This document shows, piece by piece, positions 9,740 to 19,260 of a stretch of 64,000 nucleotides of DNA; position 1 is the stretch's first letter, and every line of letters starts with the position of its first letter. A program made the position numbers and the translations under genes. Origin of the DNA: Hydrotalea flava (lineage in GTDB: Bacteria > Bacteroidota > Bacteroidia > Chitinophagales > Chitinophagaceae); the NCBI RefSeq assembly GCF_001623405.1, contig NZ_LUHG01000039.1:224420-288419 (forward strand), given 5' to 3'. The notes beneath the pieces were generated by a model, which had not been told where the DNA came from, made no database searches, and saw nothing but the letters and a program-made list of their open reading frames with translations.

Positions 9740-9825
9740 ATTTTTACCGACAGATTGAATATTTCACCCGAAAAAAATGAACAGACTGAAACTACTGATT
9801 AGCTTTATATAAAGCAACCAACTGT

Positions 9826-10971
9826 ATGCAAACGGGTTCAAAAAAATTCATTATTGTTCTAATACATATTGTTGCATGGATTTCATTTTTCATGCTTCCC
9901 TATATTTTTGCTCCGCAGCCAAAAGATATTCCCCAACAAGTTAGTCGTTATATCATTACACTGTTTATCACCATCAACCTTTTTTTGCTGGTATTTTATT
10001 ATTTAAACACCTTGTTGTTTATACCCAAACTACTTTTTAAAAAGCAATGGATTATTTACATATTACTCATTGCTATTTGTTTATACGGATTTTTAAATCT
10101 GCCACGGCAGTTAGCATTGTGGATGAACAATACCACTGAAACAAAAATCAGAACTGAGCTTAGAAGGGATTTAAAAAAAGCTGACTCTCTTAATTTTAAT
10201 ATACAACAAAAGGGAGTAGGTGATAAAAATTCCACTCCGGCCCCATCTATTCCCAAAAGAAGATCCAGCAGGTATTTTCCGGGAAGTTATGCTGTTTTTT
10301 TATTAGTATTTGCTGTAGGTACCAGCATTTCTGTACTGCAGCAATGGCTAAAGGTAGAGCGTACCAAAGAAAAAATTGAGAAAGAGATGTTGCAAACAGA
10401 ACTTTCGTTTCTCAAATCACAAATCAATCCCCATTTCTTTTTTAATACACTCAACAATATTTATTCATTATCCATTACCGGAAGCGATCAAACACCTTCT
10501 GCCATATTAAAACTTTCGGCCATAATGCGTTATATTTTAGCCGAAACTAAAAACGATTGGGTACCTCTGCAAAATGAAATTGATTTTTTGAACGATTATA
10601 TTGATTTGCAGAAAGTCAGACTTACACAGAGTGTAGCATTAACCTTTACAGTAAATGGCAATATCAGTAATCAACGTGTTGCCCCCCTTATTTTTATTCC
10701 ATTTGTAGAAAATGCATTTAAATATGGGGTAAGCACAATTGAGCCGTCATTTATTCATATTAATATTGCCATTCAGAACAATACTATTATTTTTTCTGTC
10801 AAAAATTCCATTGTTTCTAATGCAGGTAATTCGCTAACAGAAACAACAGGAATTGGAATAAAAAATGTGGAAAGAAGACTTACCTTACTTTATCCGGCCA
10901 AACATGAGTTGAAAATAAAAAATGAAAAAAATATATTTAGTGTAGAATTAACACTCGTGCAGGTTGTTTAA
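9826..10971 (+). CDS. LytS/YehU-type sensor histidine kinase
   Basis: Membrane sensor kinase of the His_kinase (PF06580) group, 381 residues. Four hydrophobic segments occur in residues ~8-180, two on each side of a charged, probably soluble loop (~105-150). A coiled linker (~180-195) precedes the phosphoacceptor His203 in KSQINPHFFFNTLNNIYSL. The ATP-binding part has the N-box FIPFVENAFKYGV and the glycine-rich TGIGIKNVERRL. There is no recognisable extracellular ligand domain, so the stimulus is unknown. It pairs with the LytTR regulator that begins 79 bp downstream. A perfect 14-bp palindrome (9802-9815) sits 10 bp before the ATG. Confidence 0.9.
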   Translation: MQTGSKKFIIVLIHIVAWISFFMLPYIFAPQPKDIPQQVSRYIITLFITINLFLLVFYYLNTLLFIPKLLFKKQWIIYILLIAICLYGFLNLPRQLALWMNNTTETKIRTELRRDLKKADSLNFNIQQKGVGDKNSTPAPSIPKRRSSRYFPGSYAVFLLVFAVGTSISVLQQWLKVERTKEKIEKEMLQTELSFLKSQINPHFFFNTLNNIYSLSITGSDQTPSAILKLSAIMRYILAETKNDWVPLQNEIDFLNDYIDLQKVRLTQSVALTFTVNGNISNQRVAPLIFIPFVENAFKYGVSTIEPSFIHINIAIQNNTIIFSVKNSIVSNAGNSLTETTGIGIKNVERRLTLLYPAKHELKIKNEKNIFSVELTLVQVV

Positions 10972-11049
10972 ACATTTTTTAGCTATCTAACCATAGTTTA
11001 AAACAATTAAATTTTCATTTGAAAATACAATATTCAACATCAAAAATAT

Positions 11050-11748
11050 ATGCATATGAAATGTATTGCTATCGATGATGAACCCCTGGCACTCCAAATT
11101 ATTTCTCAATACTGCGAAAAAATACCATTCCTACAGTTAGAAAACATTTTTACCAATCCGAATGATGCTCTACAATATTTGTCAGAAAATAAAATGGATT
11201 TGTTGTTTTTGGATATTCAAATGCCCGATATCAACGGATTGCAGTTATATAAAAATTTAACCAATAAGCCATTGGTAATTTTTACCACCGCCTATAAAGA
11301 TTTTGCTGTAGAAGGGTTTAATGTAGATGCAATTGATTATTTATTAAAGCCCTTTGATTATAATCGCTTTTTAAAAGCAGCTTACAAAGCAAAAGAATAT
11401 CAGGAATTTTTATCTTCTCAGGAACTACAATTAAATTCTATTTATGTAAAGGTGAATTATGAAATGATGAAAATTAATTTGAAGGATATTGAATTAATTG
11501 AAGCATTGGATGATTACATCAAAATTCACATAAAACCCTACCCTGTATTAACTTTAATGACCTTAAAAAGTATGCAGGAAAAACTTCCAGACAAAGAATT
11601 TGTGAGGGTACATCGCTCCTATATTGTACCCATTAGCAAAGTTGACAAATTCAATAAAAATAAAATTTTTGTAGCCGGTAAAGAAATACCCATTGGCAGT
11701 AGCTATTCAGATGTATATGATTTATTATTGAGCCGTCAGCTACAATAA
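11050..11748 (+). CDS. LytTR-family response regulator
   Basis: Cytoplasmic partner of the preceding kinase. Residues ~1-120 form a receiver domain with the acidic pocket (IDDEP, D9/D10), the phosphoacceptor D55 in LLFLDIQMPD, and the conserved Lys in YLLKPFDYNRF. Residues ~130-230 form a LytTR DNA-binding domain (IELIEALDDYIKIH, EKLPDKEFVRVHRSYIVP, IPIGSSY). The start may be ATG 11050 or 11056. LytTR regulators bind tandem direct repeats in promoters; no obvious target could be assigned in the window. A strong terminator follows. Confidence 0.93.
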   Translation: MHMKCIAIDDEPLALQIISQYCEKIPFLQLENIFTNPNDALQYLSENKMDLLFLDIQMPDINGLQLYKNLTNKPLVIFTTAYKDFAVEGFNVDAIDYLLKPFDYNRFLKAAYKAKEYQEFLSSQELQLNSIYVKVNYEMMKINLKDIELIEALDDYIKIHIKPYPVLTLMTLKSMQEKLPDKEFVRVHRSYIVPISKVDKFNKNKIFVAGKEIPIGSSYSDVYDLLLSRQLQ

Positions 11749-11857
11749 GTTCTCCGATATTTTCTTCCCATTCACCTATCAAATTATAAATTTATTAAAG
11801 TTGCTTCGAATTTTACATTTGTTTCAAACTGTTTTATTTTCATGCAGGGTTACATTG

Positions 11858-11901
11858 AAAAGGTATTGCTGATTGATCACAATCCGGGCAATACCTTTTT
11901 T
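11858..11901 (+). terminator. rho-independent terminator after the LytTR gene
   Basis: A perfect 12-bp stem, AAAAGGTATTGC (11858-11869) with GCAATACCTTTT (11888-11899), has an 18-nt loop and a T-run on the + strand. It lies 110 bp after the response regulator and 42 bp before the next gene. Confidence 0.75.
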
Positions 11902-11943
11902 ATTTTTACATTTATCTTACCTTGCAGTCCTTAAATATTTATC

Positions 11944-13467
11944 ATGGACTTTATCAGATTGCTGCATATAGAAAAAACCAATCCGGGTACATCGACCGGT
12001 TCAGAATGGATAAAAAGTTATGGTGCTGAAATAGAAAGCTTTACACCTGTTAATGGCGCTTCAATTGCTGCTGTAATTAGCACCGACAAAGAAGCTTATG
12101 AAGCTGTTGTGCATAAAGCCGCTGCAGCATTTAAAATTTGGCGTAACTGGCCGGCACCTAAAAGAGGCGATGTAGTTCGCCAAATTGGTGATGCAATAAG
12201 ATTGAATAAAGAAAATTTAGGCAAATTAGTGAGTTATGAAATGGGAAAAAGTCTGCAGGAGGGCTTGGGTGAAGTGCAGGAAATGATTGATATCTGCGAT
12301 TTTGCCATTGGCTTATCACGCCAGTTATATGGCTTAACCATGCACAGTGAACGGCCTAACCACCGTATGTACGAACAATGGCATCCGCTGGGTGTGGTGG
12401 GAATTATTTCCTCTTTTAATTTCCCGGTGGCTGTATGGAGTTGGAATACCGCCATTGCCTGGGTATGTGGAAATGTTTGCATTTGGAAACCAAGTGAAAA
12501 AACACCGCTTTGCAGCATTGCCGTTCAAAAAATAGTAGCTGAAGTTTTTGCAAAAAATCATGTACCAGAAGGCGTAAGTTGTTTGATACAAGGTGATAAA
12601 ACTGTTGGAGAATGGATGAGCCATGATACCAGAATTCCTTTAATCAGTGCCACAGGCTCTACCAGAATGGGAAAAGCTTTGAGTACAGCCATAGCAGCAA
12701 GGCTCGGAAAATCAATTCTTGAATTAGGAGGCAATAATGCCATTATTATTTCGCAACACGCAGATTTAGATATGGCTTTACGCGGCTGCCTTTTCGGCGC
12801 CGTTGGCACAGCCGGCCAACGTTGCACAACAACGCGTAGATTAATTATTCACGAATCGGTATATGAAACATTTAAAGCCAAACTTGTTGCAGCTTACCAG
12901 CAACTTAAAATTGGCAATCCATTGCAACCCGAAAATCATGTAGGACCCTTAATTGACAAAGCTGCCGTACAACATTATTTACATGCTATTGACCAATGTA
13001 TACAACAAGGCGGAAAATTTGCAGTGCCCGGAGGTGTTGTAGAAGGTACTGGATACGAAAGTGGTTGTTATGTAAAACCCTGTGTAGCCGAGGTACAACC
13101 CGGTATGCCCATCGTTCAACAGGAAACCTTTGCTCCTATTTTGTACATCATGCCTTATACCAATTTAGAAGATGCCATTGCTATACAAAACAACGTACCA
13201 CAGGGCTTATCTTCTGCGATCATGACTTTAAACCTGCGTGAAGCTGAAGCCTTTTTATCATATGCCGGCAGCGATTGCGGCATAGCCAATGTAAATATTG
13301 GTACCAGTGGTGCTGAAATAGGCGGGGCTTTTGGTGGAGAAAAAGAAACCGGAAGTGGCAGAGAAAGCGGAAGCGATGCCTGGAAAGCCTATATGCGCCG
13401 ACAAACCAATACCATTAACTGGGGAACCCATTTGCCTTTAGCACAGGGCATTACTTTTGAATTATAA
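11944..13467 (+). CDS. aldehyde dehydrogenase, ALDH7/antiquitin type (probable L-aminoadipate-semialdehyde dehydrogenase)
   Basis: NAD-dependent aldehyde dehydrogenase, 507 residues. The catalytic Cys294 lies in [13 protein letters not shown], a signature of the ALDH7 (antiquitin) subfamily, and the general base is E260 in LELGGNNAI. The Rossmann signature ATGSTRMG and the NAD-binding [15 protein letters not shown] are present. ALDH7 members oxidise alpha-aminoadipic semialdehyde (in equilibrium with piperideine-6-carboxylate) in lysine degradation, which is the most likely role. No other lysine-catabolic gene is adjacent, so the substrate is inferred from subfamily only. It is followed after 5 bp by a cupin gene, so the two are probably co-transcribed. 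Confidence 0.9.
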   Translation: MDFIRLLHIEKTNPGTSTGSEWIKSYGAEIESFTPVNGASIAAVISTDKEAYEAVVHKAAAAFKIWRNWPAPKRGDVVRQIGDAIRLNKENLGKLVSYEMGKSLQEGLGEVQEMIDICDFAIGLSRQLYGLTMHSERPNHRMYEQWHPLGVVGIISSFNFPVAVWSWNTAIAWVCGNVCIWKPSEKTPLCSIAVQKIVAEVFAKNHVPEGVSCLIQGDKTVGEWMSHDTRIPLISATGSTRMGKALSTAIAARLGKSILELGGNNAIIISQHADLDMALRGCLFGAVGTAGQRCTTTRRLIIHESVYETFKAKLVAAYQQLKIGNPLQPENHVGPLIDKAAVQHYLHAIDQCIQQGGKFAVPGGVVEGTGYESGCYVKPCVAEVQPGMPIVQQETFAPILYIMPYTNLEDAIAIQNNVPQGLSSAIMTLNLREAEAFLSYAGSDCGIANVNIGTSGAEIGGAFGGEKETGSGRESGSDAWKAYMRRQTNTINWGTHLPLAQGITFEL

Positions 13468-13472
13468 TAATT

Positions 13473-13799
13473 ATGCCACTTATTCATGTAGCCGAACTAC
13501 CTGTTAAAGAAATTGTTCCGGGTTATAAAGCACAGTTCATACATACCGGAACCAATACATTTTCGTATTTACAGGTTACTGCCGGTAGTAAATTAGGCCT
13601 GCACCACCATCCGCACCAGCAAATTGCACATGTATTACAAGGTACTTTTCAACTAACTGTTGATGGAATTGAATATACCTTACAGCCGGGCGAAGTAATG
13701 GTCGTTCCACCTAATGTACCACATGCCGGTTTAGCCATTACCGATTGTAGCTTACTGGATGTATTTTATCCAGAAAGAGAAGATTATAAAAAACTGTAA
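13473..13799 (+). CDS. small cupin-domain protein
   Basis: A single-domain cupin of 108 residues. The metal-binding motif is visible as [16 protein letters not shown] (first cupin motif, His-rich) and [15 protein letters not shown] (second motif). Such stand-alone cupins bind a metal and are often sugar- or amino-acid-related isomerases, dioxygenases or sensors; the reaction cannot be deduced. Its position 5 bp after the aldehyde dehydrogenase suggests a role in the same catabolic step or in handling its substrate, but this is only contextual. Confidence 0.8.
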   Translation: MPLIHVAELPVKEIVPGYKAQFIHTGTNTFSYLQVTAGSKLGLHHHPHQQIAHVLQGTFQLTVDGIEYTLQPGEVMVVPPNVPHAGLAITDCSLLDVFYPEREDYKKL

Positions 13800-13946
13800 A
13801 TGCAGCTTTTTACTTAACATTTAGCTAAATCGCATTGTACTGTTGCCCTTTTTGCAGGGATAATCAGACATTTGCTAATGGTAGTTACCCAATTGTAATC
13901 AAATTACTGCCTTTTATTTCTACTGTATCGCTTAAAATGCACCCCA

Positions 13947-15635
13947 ATGAACAAACGTTATTGCCTCGTTTTATTTGTATCTATTTTTATCAGTTTCACA
14001 GCCCCCGCACAAATGGGCGATGTACCTAAAGGCTGGCATTTGATGGATGCAACTAAAGACAAATACTATGGCATTAGTTTAAATGAAGCTTATCAATACC
14101 TGAAAGCTAATCACATCAAATCAACGCCCGTTATTGTAGCTGTTTTAGATTCTGGTGTAGATACCACCCATGAAGACCTGAAAGGCATTTTATGGCATAA
14201 CCCCAAAGAAATTCCTGGCAATGGCATTGATGACGACCACAATGGATATGTAGACGATGTATATGGATGGAATTTTCTAGGGAATAAAAATGGAGAAAAT
14301 TTAAAAAAAGCCGGAGATGAACGATCCAGAGTATTTTATCAGTTTAAAAATCAATTTTCAGGTAAGAATATTGACACTACCCAATTCAGTCAAAAAGACA
14401 AATACGAATACCGAATTTGGAAAATGGCAGCCGATGAAATGAATAAAAGCAACGACGATCAAATGGAAATTGCTTTTTTAAACTTCACCCTGAACTCTAT
14501 CAAAAAACACGATTCTTTAATACAAAAAGAAATGGGCACTAAAGTATACAATTGTGCCCAGTTAGAAAGCTTTGAACCTACTACGCCTGAAGGGAAAAAA
14601 GCCAAATTCGGGTATCTTACTTTAATGAAAATGGTAGGAATTGATCCCGATGAAAAGAATACAGCAGTAATCAGCGAATTAAACGATTATATTGAAGGAA
14701 AACAGGATGCACTCAATGAAAAAGATACACCACCCATTAATTACCGCAGCAAAATAGTTCAAGACAATTATAACAATATTCAGGATAAATATTATGGCAA
14801 TGCAGATGTAATGGGCCCCGACCCCATGCATGGCACGCATGTAACCGGCATTATTGCTGCACAGCGCAACAATGGCATTGGTATGGATGGCGTTGCAGAC
14901 AATGTAAAAGTAATGATGGTAAGAGTTGTTCCCGATGGGGATGAATACGATAAAGACATTGCCTTAGGCATTTTTTATGCTGTAAATAATGGAGCCAAAG
15001 TAATCAATATGAGTTTTGGGAAATCTTATTCGCCCCAGAAATATTGGGTAGATAGTGCCGTAAAATATGCCGAACAAAAAGATGTTTTAATTGTGCATGC
15101 TGCCGGGAATGAATCGGCAGATATAGATACAAAAGAAAATTATCCCAATCCTCATTTTCTATTTCAAAACAGTACAGCCAATAATTTTATTACAGTAGGC
15201 GCCAGCAACGACCCGTCAATGGGTCAGGGTATGGCTGCAGATTTTAGTAACTATGGAGACAAAGAAGTAGATGTATTTGCCCCGGGTGTAAAAATATATT
15301 CCACCTTACCCAAAAAAAATGAATACGGCAATTTACGGGGAACCAGCATGGCAGCTCCTATTGTAACTGGTCTTGCTGCAATGATTCGATCTTATTTTCC
15401 GAATTTAACTGCAGTAGAAGTAAAACAAATTATCATGGCTTCTGTTCTGCATCCTGATAGCACACTAGCCGACTTTAAGCCCGGAACACAACAAACCATT
15501 CCTTTTGCAGCTCTTTCAAAAAGTGGGGGTATTATCAATGCTGCCCATGCAGTAAAACAAGCAGAAGATTTGGGAAGGAAATGGGCTGCAGAAAAATCGA
15601 GTGCCGATAAAAAAACCGCTACGCAACTGAAATAA
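13947..15635 (+). CDS. secreted subtilisin-like serine protease (S8)
   Basis: 562 residues with a signal peptide (1-22, ending APAQ). The catalytic triad is D68 (AVLDSGVDTTHEDL), H295 (HGTHVTGIIAAQ) and S467 (RGTSMAAPIVTGLAA), with the oxyanion Asn388 in HAAGNES. The spacing between Asp and His is ~225 residues, far longer than the ~30 of classical subtilisins. The insertion (~110-280) is charged and helical-looking and contains NGIDDDHNGYVDDVYGW at its start, a pattern typical of a Bacteroidota S8 subgroup. There is no obvious C-terminal type IX sorting domain, so it may stay in the periplasm. It stands as a single gene. Confidence 0.9.
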   Translation: MNKRYCLVLFVSIFISFTAPAQMGDVPKGWHLMDATKDKYYGISLNEAYQYLKANHIKSTPVIVAVLDSGVDTTHEDLKGILWHNPKEIPGNGIDDDHNGYVDDVYGWNFLGNKNGENLKKAGDERSRVFYQFKNQFSGKNIDTTQFSQKDKYEYRIWKMAADEMNKSNDDQMEIAFLNFTLNSIKKHDSLIQKEMGTKVYNCAQLESFEPTTPEGKKAKFGYLTLMKMVGIDPDEKNTAVISELNDYIEGKQDALNEKDTPPINYRSKIVQDNYNNIQDKYYGNADVMGPDPMHGTHVTGIIAAQRNNGIGMDGVADNVKVMMVRVVPDGDEYDKDIALGIFYAVNNGAKVINMSFGKSYSPQKYWVDSAVKYAEQKDVLIVHAAGNESADIDTKENYPNPHFLFQNSTANNFITVGASNDPSMGQGMAADFSNYGDKEVDVFAPGVKIYSTLPKKNEYGNLRGTSMAAPIVTGLAAMIRSYFPNLTAVEVKQIIMASVLHPDSTLADFKPGTQQTIPFAALSKSGGIINAAHAVKQAEDLGRKWAAEKSSADKKTATQLK

Positions 15636-15664
15636 AGATATTATTCACCCTACAATCATCGTAT

Positions 15665-16180
15665 ATGAGCAGACCACTCCCCCGAGAATATCCTTCTTAT
15701 TATGAAGATTATATTCAACAAACAGCAGGTTGCAATAACCTGAAAGAACTGGTTACAACATTCAGCCATTCCATCATTCAGTTCTTTTCAGGTATTCCGA
15801 AGGAGAAAGAAAATTTTATTTATGCTCCTGGCAAATGGACACCGAAAGACATCCTGCAACATATTATCGATACAGAACGTATTATGGCGTATCGCATGCT
15901 CACCTTTGCAAGATCAGACAACAAAAATTTACCCGGCTTTGATGAGCAATGGTACGCTGAAAGAGCGATAGCCAATAACAGAAGTTTAAAAAATTTGTTG
16001 GATGAATTTATTGCACTCAGGCAATCTACCGATTGTTTTTTGCAATCACTGCCAGAACCAACGCTCTCATTATCGGGAACTGCTAATAATTATCCCATAA
16101 CAGTAAATGCCATCGGCTTTATCATCTTTGGGCATTTGCTGCATCACCAGCGGGTTTTAGAAGAAAAATACTTGCAGTAA
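15665..16180 (+). CDS. DinB-fold family protein
   Basis: 171-residue protein of the DinB/YfiT-like four-helix-bundle superfamily. Three histidines expected to bind a metal are visible: one in KDILQHIIDTERIMAYR (~residue 63) and two in the C-terminal GHLLHHQRVLEEKY. Members include bacillithiol- and mycothiol-dependent transferases and many uncharacterised proteins. The presence of a YtxJ homologue elsewhere in the window makes a bacillithiol-linked activity conceivable but not shown. It begins 29 bp after the protease gene. Confidence 0.85.
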   Translation: MSRPLPREYPSYYEDYIQQTAGCNNLKELVTTFSHSIIQFFSGIPKEKENFIYAPGKWTPKDILQHIIDTERIMAYRMLTFARSDNKNLPGFDEQWYAERAIANNRSLKNLLDEFIALRQSTDCFLQSLPEPTLSLSGTANNYPITVNAIGFIIFGHLLHHQRVLEEKYLQ

Positions 16181-16253
16181 AGCTTTTTTTAATACCATAA
16201 ACACCCGTATAAGCATTACAAAAACCTTATCTTCGCATCCTAAATAGCTACGT

Positions 16254-17465
16254 ATGAATTTACATGAATTTCAGGCGAAAGAATTATTGAAAAAATACAA
16301 TGTACCCGTTCAAGACGGTATGGCGGTAGATACAGTAATGGCTGCTGAAGAAGCATACAGACAAATTAAAACACAAACCAATAACAATTTTGCGGTTGTT
16401 AAAGCGCAAATACATGCCGGCGGTCGCGGAAAAGGAAAAATTGTAGGCTCTGAGCAAAGAGGAGTTGCCGTTGCCAAAAGTGCAGAAGATATTACCAATA
16501 TTGCCAAAAATATTTTAGGTGGTACATTGGTTACCATACAAACAGGACCTTTTGGGAAAAAAGTGAATAAAATTTTTGTTGCCCAAGATGTTTACTATCC
16601 GGGCCCCAATCCTGTAAAGGAATTTTATTTATCGGTTTTATTAGATCGTACAAAAGGCCAAAATGTAATTATGTATAGCACCGAAGGCGGTGTTGATATT
16701 GAAGAAGTAGCCCACAAAACTCCGGAAAAAATATTTAAAGAATGGGTGCATCCTTCCGGTGGATTGCTTCCTTTTCAGGCCAGAAAAATTGCCTTCAATT
16801 TTGGTTTAACCGGCGAAGCATTTAAAAATTGCGTAAAATTTGTAACCAATTTATACAATGCATATGTGGGATTGGAATGTTCCATGCTAGAAATTAATCC
16901 ACTCTTCAAAACCAGCGATGATAAAATAATTGCGGTAGATTGTAAAATGAATTTGGATGATAATGCTTTAATGCGCCATTCAGATTTAGCAGCCTTACGC
17001 GACATTACAGAAGAAGATCCTACAGAAGTAGAAGCCGGCCAATACAACTTAAATTTTGTAAAATTAGATGGCAACGTTGGTTGCATGGTAAACGGGGCTG
17101 GATTGGCGATGGCTACCATGGATATGATAAAATTAAGCGGTGGTGAACCTGCCAACTTTTTAGATGTAGGTGGAACTGCCAATGCCCAAACCGTTGAGGC
17201 TGGGTTCAAAATCATCATGAAAGATCCCAATGTAAAAGCCATTCTTATCAATATTTTTGGTGGCATTGTTCGCTGTGATCGGGTTGCTGCCGGAGTAATT
17301 GAGGCTTATAACAAATTAGGCAATATTCATATTCCCATTATTGTTCGCTTACAGGGAACCAATGCTACAGAAGCCAAAAAATTAATTGATGAAAGCGGAC
17401 TGAAAGTTCAATCTGCCATTGAATTAAGCGAAGCTGCTGCTTTGGTAAAAAAAGCAGTTGCATAA
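16254..17465 (+). CDS. sucC: succinyl-CoA ligase, beta subunit
   Basis: ADP/GDP-forming succinyl-CoA synthetase beta subunit of the TCA cycle; couples succinyl-CoA cleavage to nucleotide phosphorylation. 403 residues, normal length. An ATP-grasp domain covers residues ~1-230 ([40 protein letters not shown]). The ligase domain includes [17 protein letters not shown] and [16 protein letters not shown]. sucD is not adjacent, as is common in Bacteroidota. A near-consensus -7 box, TATCTTCG (16228-16235), lies 18 bp upstream of the ATG. A terminator follows. Confidence 0.96.
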   Translation: MNLHEFQAKELLKKYNVPVQDGMAVDTVMAAEEAYRQIKTQTNNNFAVVKAQIHAGGRGKGKIVGSEQRGVAVAKSAEDITNIAKNILGGTLVTIQTGPFGKKVNKIFVAQDVYYPGPNPVKEFYLSVLLDRTKGQNVIMYSTEGGVDIEEVAHKTPEKIFKEWVHPSGGLLPFQARKIAFNFGLTGEAFKNCVKFVTNLYNAYVGLECSMLEINPLFKTSDDKIIAVDCKMNLDDNALMRHSDLAALRDITEEDPTEVEAGQYNLNFVKLDGNVGCMVNGAGLAMATMDMIKLSGGEPANFLDVGGTANAQTVEAGFKIIMKDPNVKAILINIFGGIVRCDRVAAGVIEAYNKLGNIHIPIIVRLQGTNATEAKKLIDESGLKVQSAIELSEAAALVKKAVA

Positions 17466-17484
17466 ATATATTTCAAATTATTGT

Positions 17485-17519
17485 AAACGTTGGATGGTTT
17501 TGCTGTCTAACGTTTTTTT
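17485..17519 (+). terminator. rho-independent terminator after sucC
   Basis: AAACGTTGGA (17485-17494) pairs with TCTAACGTTT (17506-17515), allowing one G-T pair. An 11-nt loop and a run of seven T follow the stem arrangement. It separates convergent sucC and the SprT-like gene. Confidence 0.7.
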
Positions 17520-18147
17520 ATTGTGCTGCATACAATTTCACTTCACAAATAGCGCTGAAAGCATACCTTAATCCTGATTGCACTTCCACACATTCATATC
17601 GCTTTCTTCGTTTATGCCCCTTTTTAAATAACCGGCCATTTTCAGTAATAAAAACTGCACCCTCCGGCACATGCGCCAACAGCAACACATCTGTTGTTGA
17701 AACTGTGTTATATTTTCGTAATACAATCAGCAATTCTGTTTCGCCATTTGCAGTAGCTGAAGGATTGCGAATGCTTTTCTGTAATGCCAACGCAATATCT
17801 TCGGGAAATACCTGCTGTTCAGTAAAGCGAAGCAATAACTTGCTGTAAAATTGTTTCCATTCTTTACCATGTGGCTCTACCCTATGGCCAAACGCTTCAA
17901 ATGTAAGTAAATGCGCCAATTCATGTAAAAGTGTTATCAAAAACTCATATTTATTCAAATTTCCATTAATAGTAATGGAATGATTTCTGTGTTGCGATGC
18001 ATGCCTGTAATCGCCCAATACCGATTTTCGTTTTCGGGTAATGGTTAAATGCACTTTATAGTGGTTTAAATAATCTACAACAGGTTCAAAACAGCCTTCG
18101 GGTAAGAACTCCGCCAGTATATGCATTGGATGTTGCGTAACAGCCAT
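17518..18147 (-). CDS. SprT-like zinc metallopeptidase domain protein
   Basis: 209 residues. The zinc motif HELAHLLTFEAFGH is at about residues 68-81, giving HExxH plus a third ligand in EPHGKEWKQFY, the layout of SprT/Spartan-like domains. A C-terminal segment (KKGHKRRKRYECVE) is basic and resembles the nucleic-acid-binding tail of this family, but the usual CxxC zinc ribbon is missing. In eukaryotes the family digests DNA-protein crosslinks; the bacterial role is not settled. It is the last gene of a tight minus-strand operon, starting 2 bp after the preceding membrane-protein gene. Confidence 0.8.
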   Translation of the reverse strand: MAVTQHPMHILAEFLPEGCFEPVVDYLNHYKVHLTITRKRKSVLGDYRHASQHRNHSITINGNLNKYEFLITLLHELAHLLTFEAFGHRVEPHGKEWKQFYSKLLLRFTEQQVFPEDIALALQKSIRNPSATANGETELLIVLRKYNTVSTTDVLLLAHVPEGAVFITENGRLFKKGHKRRKRYECVEVQSGLRYAFSAICEVKLYAAQ

Positions 18148-18149
18148 AT

Positions 18150-18557
18150 CTATTTGTTATTTCCATTAATTTTAGCCGCAATAGATACTTCTAAAAAAGT
18201 ATACACCAAATACAAAACCATACCCACAAAAACCGCATAAACACTTCTGTTTGGGCCGGCTAATACCAAATATAAAATAGCTGCACCTCCCAACACCAAT
18301 AATTTCATAAGGGTAACCAGCATTACATTACCTACCGATGCCAAGGGTGTTTTTTTATGCGAAGCCTGTAAATGCAAGGCAAGACTTAATATGCTGATTA
18401 CAAATAAAATACAATTCGCAGCAAATATAACCCATACATCTATTTGATGCGTATACATCAATTTTCTAAAGAAAATCAGCAAACTATTCACCAATACAAA
18501 TAAAAAAAATAGAGGCAAAATACTTTTGGAGAATGATACGGGGTTTTGTTGTTGCAT
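18150..18557 (-). CDS. four-TM membrane protein, AtpI-like by context
   Basis: 135 residues with four hydrophobic segments (~10-27, 40-61, 77-97, 103-125) and little else. I do not recognise a catalytic motif. The size, topology and position right after an AtpZ-like gene (1-bp gap) fit the small ATP-synthase-associated membrane proteins that Bacteroidota often carry between atpZ and atpB. No ATP synthase structural gene follows here, so the assignment is contextual only. Possible roles are assembly of the F0 ring or cation binding. Confidence 0.55.
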   Translation of the reverse strand: MQQQNPVSFSKSILPLFFLFVLVNSLLIFFRKLMYTHQIDVWVIFAANCILFVISILSLALHLQASHKKTPLASVGNVMLVTLMKLLVLGGAAILYLVLAGPNRSVYAVFVGMVLYLVYTFLEVSIAAKINGNNK

Positions 18558-18558
18558 A

Positions 18559-18768
18559 CTATTTCTTATTTGTGTCTTTAATAACTTTTATAATCAGGGT
18601 AATAATAACAATTAAAGGCAATAGCCACACCAATAAAGGGAAAGCAAATGAAAATTTTACATCCATCCACCAACCCAAATACACTGCAATAGCAATGGCA
18701 ATCATCAATTCGCCGGTAAGTGCGGCATATTGCAATAATAGTTTTTTATTATTGGGAAGCCTGCTCAT
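18559..18768 (-). CDS. AtpZ/AtpI-family small membrane protein
   Basis: 69 residues with two transmembrane helices (~12-32 and ~40-62). A LQYAALTGELMIAIAIAVYLG first helix is followed by GWWMDVKFSFAFPLL, the pattern of AtpZ/AtpI (putative F0F1-ATPase accessory, Mg2+/Ca2+ channel-like). Its ATG overlaps the stop of the upstream gene (ATGA), indicating translational coupling. The rest of the atp operon is not present in the window. Confidence 0.7.
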   Translation of the reverse strand: MSRLPNNKKLLLQYAALTGELMIAIAIAVYLGWWMDVKFSFAFPLLVWLLPLIVIITLIIKVIKDTNKK

Positions 18769-19163
18769 TCTTTAATTAACTCTTGTTTAGGAATCATTAA
18801 ACTGGCGGTATCTTTCTGTGCAGGCATATTACCCGAAAGCACTTTTTTCAGATTTTCTAAATACTGATCTTTATATTGAATAGATTTCTCTAATGAATCG
18901 GTACGCATTTGCAAAAGTTGTAATTCTGTTCTGCTTTCCCTTGAACCATAACCGGGAATGTAATATTTTAGCGGGGTAAAAACAATCAGCGCTACCGTTA
19001 AACTAATCAATAAAACAAATGCAGTACTAAAAACAACATATACACTTAAACGTGATAATTTAAAAGTTACCAGCTCTTCATAAGTATCATCATTAATTAA
19101 TACAAGCCGGTACTGATTTCTTAATCGTTTAAAAGTGTTGGTTTCAAAAGTTTGTTTTGCCAT
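18765..19163 (-). CDS. single-pass membrane protein resembling the N-terminus of Bacteroidota M23 peptidases
   Basis: 132 residues from the ATG at 19163; an in-frame extension to 19211 begins with non-conserved residues and is rejected. A cytoplasmic N-terminus (YRLVLINDDTYEELVTFKL) leads to one membrane helix (~38-60). The periplasmic segment begins FTPLKYYIPGYGSRESR and continues as a short coiled coil (~75-105). This N-terminal plan is what I recall from membrane-anchored M23 metallopeptidases of Bacteroidota, but the M23 catalytic domain is absent. It may be a natural short paralogue acting as an anchor or partner. It heads the AtpZ-like/SprT operon. Confidence 0.55.
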   Translation of the reverse strand: MAKQTFETNTFKRLRNQYRLVLINDDTYEELVTFKLSRLSVYVVFSTAFVLLISLTVALIVFTPLKYYIPGYGSRESRTELQLLQMRTDSLEKSIQYKDQYLENLKKVLSGNMPAQKDTASLMIPKQELIKE

Positions 19164-19260
19164 GCTACAAAATAAGGTTAAAGGTACATAACAAGGGCTG
19201 TTTTGCCACATTTGTTAGAAAATACCTGTACTTTTAAACAGTTTAGATTTGTGTTGAATT

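Noticed and set aside
12234..12827. Several overlapping minus-strand open frames inside the aldehyde dehydrogenase
   Set aside because: They are shadows of the intact ALDH7 gene; none shows a protein-family pattern.
16775..17266. 163-codon minus-strand open frame inside sucC
   Set aside because: Entirely antisense to a clear housekeeping gene, with no recognisable motif or start signal.
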